This document shows positions 5,213 to 5,276 of a stretch of 5,276 nt of DNA, one piece after another. The stretch's first letter is position 1; every line of letters begins with the position of its first letter. The DNA is taken from NCBI GenBank assembly GCA_007124535.1, contig SLEY01000588.1, positions 1 to 5,276 on the forward strand. Reading direction: 5' to 3'. The position numbers and the translations under genes are program-made. Below the pieces are notes generated by a model that saw only the letters and a list, made by a program, of their open reading frames with translations, was not told where the DNA came from and did no database searches. This DNA comes from Planctomycetaceae bacterium (GTDB lineage: Bacteria; Planctomycetota; Planctomycetia; Pirellulales; Pirellulaceae).

Positions 5213-5276
5213 ATGGCATGGCTTCAACGTGAAATCCAGTTGCCCCCCTACTCTCGCGGTTGCCACATCATCACCC
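5213..5276 (+). CDS. yjbQ: YjbQ/UPF0047 family protein (secondary thiamine-phosphate synthase), N-terminus only
   Basis: An ATG at 5213 opens 21 codons that continue past the right edge: MAWLQREIQLPPY, then SRGCHIIT. The pattern aromatic-x-x-x-(hydrophobic)-x-L...RG-(C/F)-H-hydrophobic-(I/V)-T is the conserved opening of the YjbQ/UPF0047 family, a small beta-rich cytoplasmic protein of usually about 130-140 residues. Members can supply weak thiamine-phosphate synthase activity when overproduced; their normal role is unsettled. The gene has its own ribosome site (AAGGA) and is transcribed divergently from the VWA operon across an 81-bp gap. The conserved histidines and active-site region lie outside the window, so the assignment rests on the N-terminal signature alone. 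The start is preferred because it has both the ribosome site and the family-typical N-terminus. Confidence 0.78.
   Translation, partial: MAWLQREIQLPPYSRGCHIIT

Noticed and set aside
5132..5266. N-terminal extension of the BatA-like protein to the ATG at 5266
   Set aside because: It would run antisense through the yjbQ-like start and the divergent intergenic region, and its residues do not look like a BatA N-terminus. The family starts with a hydrophobic helix very close to the MAWLTALL start.

Overview
The window looks like chromosomal DNA of a GC-rich Planctomycete, probably of the Pirellulales type. I infer this from a tandem pair of large membrane-anchored von Willebrand A (VWA) proteins with amidotransferase-like domains, a Tat-exported protein start whose signal peptide resembles planctomycete Gfo/Idh/MocA oxidoreductases, and a short palindromic repeat family that codes for peptides such as 'SHAEAWERC' and 'IVPTLPRGNA' when misread as protein. 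No 16S or other taxonomic marker is present, so the lineage is inference.

Layout from left to right. Positions 1-80 (minus strand) hold the first 26 codons of a gene that runs off the left edge; they encode a textbook twin-arginine signal. Positions 81-536 are non-coding. They contain a Shine-Dalgarno site and an 18-bp-period direct repeat just upstream of that gene, then a 217-bp composite inverted-repeat element (293-509). Positions 537-2969 and 2966-5131 (both minus strand) are two complete genes in a two-gene operon, joined by an ATGA stop/start overlap. The upstream one (2966-5131) has a BatA-type N-terminal membrane domain, a VWA domain and a non-catalytic class I glutamine-amidotransferase-like domain. 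The downstream one (537-2969) has two N-terminal membrane helices, a VWA domain with an intact metal site, a similar amidotransferase-like domain, a beta-rich C-terminal region and a final membrane helix. An 81-bp divergent intergenic region (5132-5212) carries an exact TATAAT very close to the operon start. From 5213 a plus-strand gene of the YjbQ/UPF0047 family (secondary thiamine-phosphate synthase) begins and leaves the right edge.

How the genes may work together. The two VWA proteins are predicted to be cytoplasmic-membrane proteins with their bulk domains on the outer (periplasmic) face, probably forming a complex related to the Bat (Bacteroides aerotolerance) system. Such systems usually have MoxR-ATPase and DUF58 genes next to them. 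Here the operon's upstream neighbour is the divergent yjbQ-like gene, so those partners must be elsewhere or absent. The oxidoreductase-like and yjbQ-like genes are probably just neighbours.

Most of the window is ordinary planctomycete coding sequence. The parts most worth a second look are the composite palindromic element, the possible leaderless promoter, and the orphan VWA pair without its usual MoxR/DUF58 partners.
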